A DNA stretch of 64,000 bases from Nissolia schottii (lineage: Eukaryota; Streptophyta; Magnoliopsida; Fabales; Fabaceae). Made by a program: the position numbers and the translations under genes. The DNA lies in the NCBI GenBank assembly GCA_003254905.1, contig QANU01102988.1, positions 116,769-180,768 of the forward strand, read 5' to 3'. The notes below the pieces were generated by a model. That model saw only the letters and a list, made by a program, of their open reading frames with translations, was not told the origin of the DNA and ran no database searches. Shown one piece after another: positions 59,301-64,000 of the stretch. Numbering within the stretch: the stretch's first letter is position 1; each line of letters starts with the position of its first letter.

Positions 59301-60775
59301 AATGCGTCCTCAAAACTCTAAATTTAGATTATATTGATCACTGTAAATGAAGACAACTGTATATATTGTCCTCAGTTTTTTTTCCCTTTTAGATTTTTTA
59401 CCATTTTGTGGGATGGGTAGAGTTAATTTAATGGGACAACGCATGAAGTATGGTTGTTTTAAGAGAAATGTTATTTGAATATACCTAGGAAAGCATAGAC
59501 ATCATAGAGAGACATAGTTTTAGGCTGTAATAAATATTAACAGAAAAAAAAAAAAACCAAGACTTAATTTTTATTTTTATTTTTATTTTCTATGATTCTA
59601 TATCTTTTTTTATCGTATTAGAGCCTACAAGAAAAAGATGTGCCTCATTTGGACTAATAAGAAATTAATGCCCGTCTATTAATCCTTGATTGTATCTCCT
59701 TTGCAGGATATAAAATGTAGCATCTAATGATCAAATTGGAGGAGTTCTTCTTTACAAGGCACATTCTATTGGAGGTTTGATCGTTTCTATATATATTCCA
59801 TAATTTGATGGATGCCACCTTTTGCTTTTCTAAAGTTTCTATTTTGTTTACTGGGGATTTTGTAAGCTCTTAGTGGAAAAAAAAAACTCATTATATATAA
59901 CGATTCGCTATGCCTGCGTTATGTCTTGCATTTAAACTTCAGTTACATGTATACATAAATAGTTATTTAATTTCTGTTCTTAGGATTGGTTCCATTGATG
60001 TGTAATGTGTACTTTGATGAATTCGGGTTCATATATAATGCAAATATATTCTTTGCTTCTTCTTATTGTCACAAGGTGGATAATTTTCAAAACCTTTGTG
60101 ACTAGCTTTTTTTTAATAATATGTTTTAACGGTTGAAGTTTATCAGTTCTTGAAGAATAATGGCTCTATATATGTTTAATATTTTTAAACGGTTTCTCAG
60201 TTGTGGGATAAATACCATTTCTTATTACATTTTTTATTTTTGACAATTTTTTTAACTGAATTCATCAATTTTTATCATCATTTCATAATTTAATATGATA
60301 AATTGATGGGTCATACGATTAAATGTGATGAATTAATATTTTTTAATATAATATTATAAAGAGATGTATCATAAGTTCAAATAGATCACAAATCTCTAAA
60401 CTTATTACAAGTTAATTCTTTCAATGATTTGACTAAAAAAAATTTGTCAATGTTATATAAAAAATGTAATACTAATAAAATTCGATGAATTTAATTATAA
60501 AATTTATTTTTAAAAAATTGAATAGAAGAAAATATTTACTCCATGTAAAAAAAACCACATTTTAATTGATGTCTTCATATAATATAAAGAGTGAGCCAAA
60601 AAGACCCATATAATATCAAGCATTGTTAACGTGAATAGGGTGGATGAGGATTTTCGAAGAGAACTTAATTTTTTTTTGGGTGCATCCTTAAATTTCATTT
60701 CATTGAGGTATGTCTTCAACAAATGTTTGTATACGTAAATATTATTTATATACCTAAAAAATTGACATGTGCATA
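56387..60775. other. LSH 3' flank and AT-rich intergenic sequence
   Basis: Just after the stop codon, CAATG followed by GTAATTAATT (about 56424-56437) could be the donor of an intron in the 3' untranslated region, with possible acceptors near 56728 or 57000. This is not proven. A (CTAG)n tract lies near 56618-56638. No further gene is supported. A 60-codon frame at 58597-58779 has an ATG but no recognised feature. Confidence 0.35.
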
Positions 60776-60995
60776 CTCACATAGAGAAATAAACATTATA
60801 AAATAGAAAAACACACATTATAAAATATAGAAACAAACATTGTCACTGAACATTTATGTGTGCACAGACATGTGTGTGTTTAGTATTGTTCATTTATGTG
60901 TTTGATAATGTTTGTTTCTATGTTATGTGTTTATAAACACGCATATGTTTAATATTGTTCGTTTATGAGCTTGATAATGTTTGTTTTTCTTTTTC
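60776..60995. repeat. Short direct and inverted repeats
   Basis: Two direct copies of a unit of about 60 bp (TTTAGTATTGTTCATTTATG then TTTGATAATGTTTGTTTCT, and TTTAATATTGTTCGTTTATG then CTTGATAATGTTTGTTTTT) begin near 60888 and 60948. The preceding stretch (60790-60845) carries AAACATTATAAAATA repeats that are partly complementary to them. Confidence 0.5.
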
Positions 60996-61290
60996 ATCTT
61001 TTGTAATGTTTATTTTTTCGTATGGTGTACACAAGATGTCAATTTTTGTGGTATACAAATAACGAGACTGATGATAAATGTATTTTCCTTTACGTTTGAT
61101 TTATAATTATAAACAAAATTTAAATATTAAAAATACTTGAAATAATAATAATAATCCAATTTCATCTTTTTAATTGATTTCTGCATTAATTTCTTCAAAA
61201 TATTATGAGAAATTGTATTTGAACGGAACAAAGTTGACATAATATGGGTATTGTTGGTGAGAGAAATATACAAATGAGTGTTAAAAACAA

Positions 61291-61932
61291 AAGGGATAAA
61301 TTTCAATCTAGTCCTTGTTATTTTATTATTCGAACAATTTTTTTTAAAGATTTTTTCAATCGATTTAGTCCCTATTATTTTTTTAGATTGGTCAATTTAG
61401 TCTTTGTTATTTTTTAAATCGATCAATTTCATCCCCTTTAAATTGTTTTGACCAATTTAGTCCTTACAAATTACGAAAATTGGACAAGTTAATTCTTCAA
61501 TCTATCTTCTATATTGAGACATCTAACTTAGAGCATAACGGAGGGACGTGACACGTTAAAGGTCTACGTCACATCCTATACGTCAAAAGCAACATCATTT
61601 TATACAACTAATAGCACATCCGCTTTAAGCGAAACAACGTCGTTTCACATCTCATGCCCACAAAACGTGTGCGTCCACAATGAAAAACAAACATACATTG
61701 ATGGATGTATGTTTGCAAAAGATGAAAATGGAGTGTTTGAGCATTTACATAACAAATTAGACATGTCTTCATTGAAATTAATTGATTTAAATAGTAATAG
61801 GGACTAGAGTAGTCGAAAAAATTTAAAAAGGGTGAAATTGTCTAATTTAAAAATAACATATAAATTAAATCAACTGAAAAAATTTAGAGAAATAAAAATG
61901 TCTGAGTTAAAAAATAATAGATATTAAATTAA
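61291..61932. mobile_element. Degraded long-inverted-repeat element, about 640 bp
   Basis: The left part has repeated phrases TTTAGTCC and TTGTTATTTTTT between about 61310 and 61460. The right part (61790-61932) has their complements (GGACTAGA, AAAATAATAG, AAATTGTCTAATTTAAAA). The phrase TTTAGTCCCTATTA is typical of plant Mutator-type MITEs and of the element at 54179, but the arms are eroded and no target duplication was found. Confidence 0.45.
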
Positions 61933-63182
61933 TAATTTTTCCTTAAAAAAGAAAGTAAAATGGAACCCATATTTTTTTTAATTAATAAATAAGACACTCA
62001 AAACCAACCCAAAAGGAGGGTAAGCAAAAGTACAAATTAAAGACCAAGGCATAATGGACCTTGATTGTTACATGTGTCTTATATATGTTCAAATATCATG
62101 ATTGAAAAGTTAGAATAATGTTATTATAACAATTATTTTAAACAAATTACATTTACAATTGTGTGAGACTCATAAAATTTATACACTTTTATAAGTTTTT
62201 CTCCAAATGTTACCTTCAATTTTCTCTTAAGGGAAGAATTTTTTTTCTTCTATATTTGTTCTCCTTATTAGGACACCAACACAAACAATTAGCATGAAAA
62301 ATGATTTTAGGACACGAATTCATGTGACATGCACTATCATATTTGTTTGTTTCCTTCTAAAACAGCGAAACGTGCTCCTATAATCTATCATAAGTTTTAG
62401 TAATAGCTTTAATTCAATACATTTATTTCCCGTAAAAAAAAACATTTATTCAGTCACTTATAGTCATAACTAACTTATTTAATAAAATTAGAGTCTTATA
62501 AATAAATAAAAATTATCCATCAAAATAAATAAATAAGTAATATTGAGAGAGTTTTTTTTCTATACATGATGTTGAGAACTTGAGAGTAAGGTTGTCAAGC
62601 TCGAGGGTTTAAGTAAATTCGTGAATCTTCAATAGACTCGAGAGTTTATTGATTTTGTTAAGACTTTACTTAAACTCGTACGAATTTATCAATTAAAACG
62701 TGAACTCATTTTGTGTATTAGAATCATAAACTTATAAGAGTTTATGAGTTAACTCAAGAATTTAATAACTTTGTGTGAGAGATGGTTTTTATATCCATAA
62801 TTAGCCAACTTAGTCCGAACTAGATTAATCGAGATTCAATAAATTTATAATACTATTAGTTTAGACAAAAATAAAATATTCAATTAAATTATTGGTTAGT
62901 TTTATATACAATACTTTGATTATATATATTGAAACATTATTTTTAAAATAAGAATGATAAGTATAATATATATATAGATATATTTTGTTTATATTACTTA
63001 TCAAATCTTGTATACCCCACAAACTAGTAATCTAATTTTTATTGAAATTATCATTAATTTATACATTTCCCCCTTAAAATATACAACTAACTAGGAAATA
63101 AAATTCTATTTTTTTAATGTGAAAAATAAATTTCTAGTTTTGTATTCAATTATAATTATTTTTTAGATTAATTTCTCTGGAC
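61933..63182. other. AT-rich intergenic sequence
   Basis: No supportable gene. Low-complexity AT-rich text with short direct repeats of ACTCGTA/ACTCGAG-type phrases near 62600-62760. Confidence 0.45.
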
Positions 63183-63345
63183 TAACCATAAAAAATAGTT
63201 TTACACCGTCATATAATTATATGTTGTTACATAAGAGATTTTCAATATAGTGGATGAGAGATTCAACTACTTTTGCTTAAGTAACAACACATGATTGAAT
63301 GACACTATAACTTTCGCATTGTTAGTGTATAAAAATTAATCTCAT
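63183..63345. mobile_element. Stem-loop MITE-like repeat C
   Basis: The left arm TTTTACACCGTCATATAATT followed by ATATGTTGTTAC pairs with the right arm GTAACAACACATGATTGAAT followed by GACACTATAACTTT, and the outer text ends TTAATCTC. A half-copy in the inverse sense (GATTAATTTGTATTC, then TTACACTATCATTTAATTAT) is at about 12982-13045. Confidence 0.55.
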
Positions 63346-63439
63346 TTTTTTTATGTCTAATGTATTTTTTTGATTGTCTCCATCATTTAGAAATTAAATA
63401 TGTAAATAACTTCAGCATAAATCTAGATCTGTCGAATGA

Positions 63440-63640
63440 GCTAGGCCAACCCGTTTAACCTCAGGTTAAATATATTTGATCTTAACAAACTTTTACTATT
63501 TGTGGGTTAGATTTTACACATTCGATTCGTCCATTTAATGCGAGTAGATGAGTTAGTCCGTAGAGTATGTTTATTTTAATACTAAACGGACTAATTTAAC
63601 CGCGGGCTAAACTGGACTTATTTTGAACGTAAATCTATCA
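63440..63640. repeat. Dispersed repeat D, copy 2
   Basis: Aligns with 12040-12350: CCAACCCGTTTAACC, GGTTAAA, TTTTACACATTCGATTCGTC and CCATTTAATG-GAGTAGATGAGTTAG follow the same order as in copy 1. Confidence 0.45.
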
Positions 63641-63978
63641 TCGTTATCAATTGTCAATGAAGAAATTGAAGTCTAAGTTCATTTTAATTCAACACAGACA
63701 ATTAAACTATTTTTTTTCTTTCTTTTGTTAGGACTTTCAATTTTTGAACTGCACAGAGAGGATTTTACATACCGCAAACTTTGTTTAGTCTTTAGCGAAC
63801 GGGGTTGATTAAGGTTAATAACTGGCTTTGAGTTTGAACAATAATAATAATAAGAATAATTATTGAGAGAAGATTCCCATACCACTATAAGAAGACTAGC
63901 AATAGAGTCCGACCTTATTAGTCAAATTTTTGCTAATAAGAACCAAATATTGGTGCTTCAATCAAGCACCCAAAAACA

Positions 63979-64000
63979 TATATATATATATATATATATA
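63979..64000. repeat. (TA)n microsatellite at the window edge
   Basis: A TA dinucleotide run that reaches the last base of the window, so its full length is not visible. Confidence 0.9.

Noticed and set aside
1..64000. tRNA, rRNA or other structured RNA genes
   Set aside because: No cloverleaf with intact A and B boxes, no rRNA segment and no snRNA or snoRNA motif pair was found by eye. A covariance-model scan would be needed to exclude diverged ones.

Overview
The window is plant nuclear DNA, very probably from a legume of the Phaseoleae such as soybean (Glycine). The grounds are the AT-rich intergenic DNA, intron-split genes with GT/AG borders, plant-type LTR retrotransposons and MITEs, and a phosphoenolpyruvate carboxylase (PEPC) whose sequence looks like legume housekeeping isozymes. 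The species is inferred from remembered family resemblance, not from a search. Gene density is low: three genes can be supported with confidence, and most of the rest is transposon sequence of several ages.

Layout. 1-4.2 kb: an array of about 85-bp tandem repeats, then a direct duplication (two copies of about 1.04-1.08 kb) that ends inside a small secreted-peptide gene on the minus strand (3887-4153, IDA-like/PIP-like). The upstream copy carries a truncated pseudogene. 4.2-13.5 kb: AT-rich spacer and a decayed minus-strand Ty3/gypsy element (about 9.0-11.65 kb). 13.76-19.3 kb: a complete ten-exon PEPC gene on the minus strand (966 aa), with a probable intron in its 5' leader and a TATA box. 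21.9-26.7 kb: a decayed Ty1/copia element on the minus strand, with both LTRs and a 5-bp target duplication. About 28.0-29.1 kb: a possible solo LTR. 33.4-41.8 kb: a nested stack. A LINE fragment was split by a Tnt1/Tork-like copia element (33994-41485), and that element was hit at least twice by one LTR family in opposite orientations: a perfect solo LTR at 35182-36610 and a second copy ending at 38925 that runs into a 779-bp run of N. 41.8-55.4 kb: intergenic DNA with MITEs, including a 297-bp Mutator-type MITE with a perfect 9-bp target duplication. 55.84-56.39 kb: an intact ALOG/LSH10-like nuclear regulator on the plus strand. 56.4-64 kb: AT-rich intergenic DNA with further degraded inverted repeats.

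The three genes (a secreted peptide, a cytosolic carbon-metabolism enzyme and a nuclear developmental regulator) do not form a functional cluster. The most unusual signal is in the LTR family at 35.2-36.6 and 38.4-38.9 kb. Each copy carries two clusters of four 9-bp palindromes of the form CGCTNAGCG, spaced about 21-22 bp apart, with the clusters about 140 bp apart. The copy with its downstream sequence preserved has a TATA box just beyond the array. The conserved, helically phased layout suggests a regulatory array in the promoter part of the LTR.
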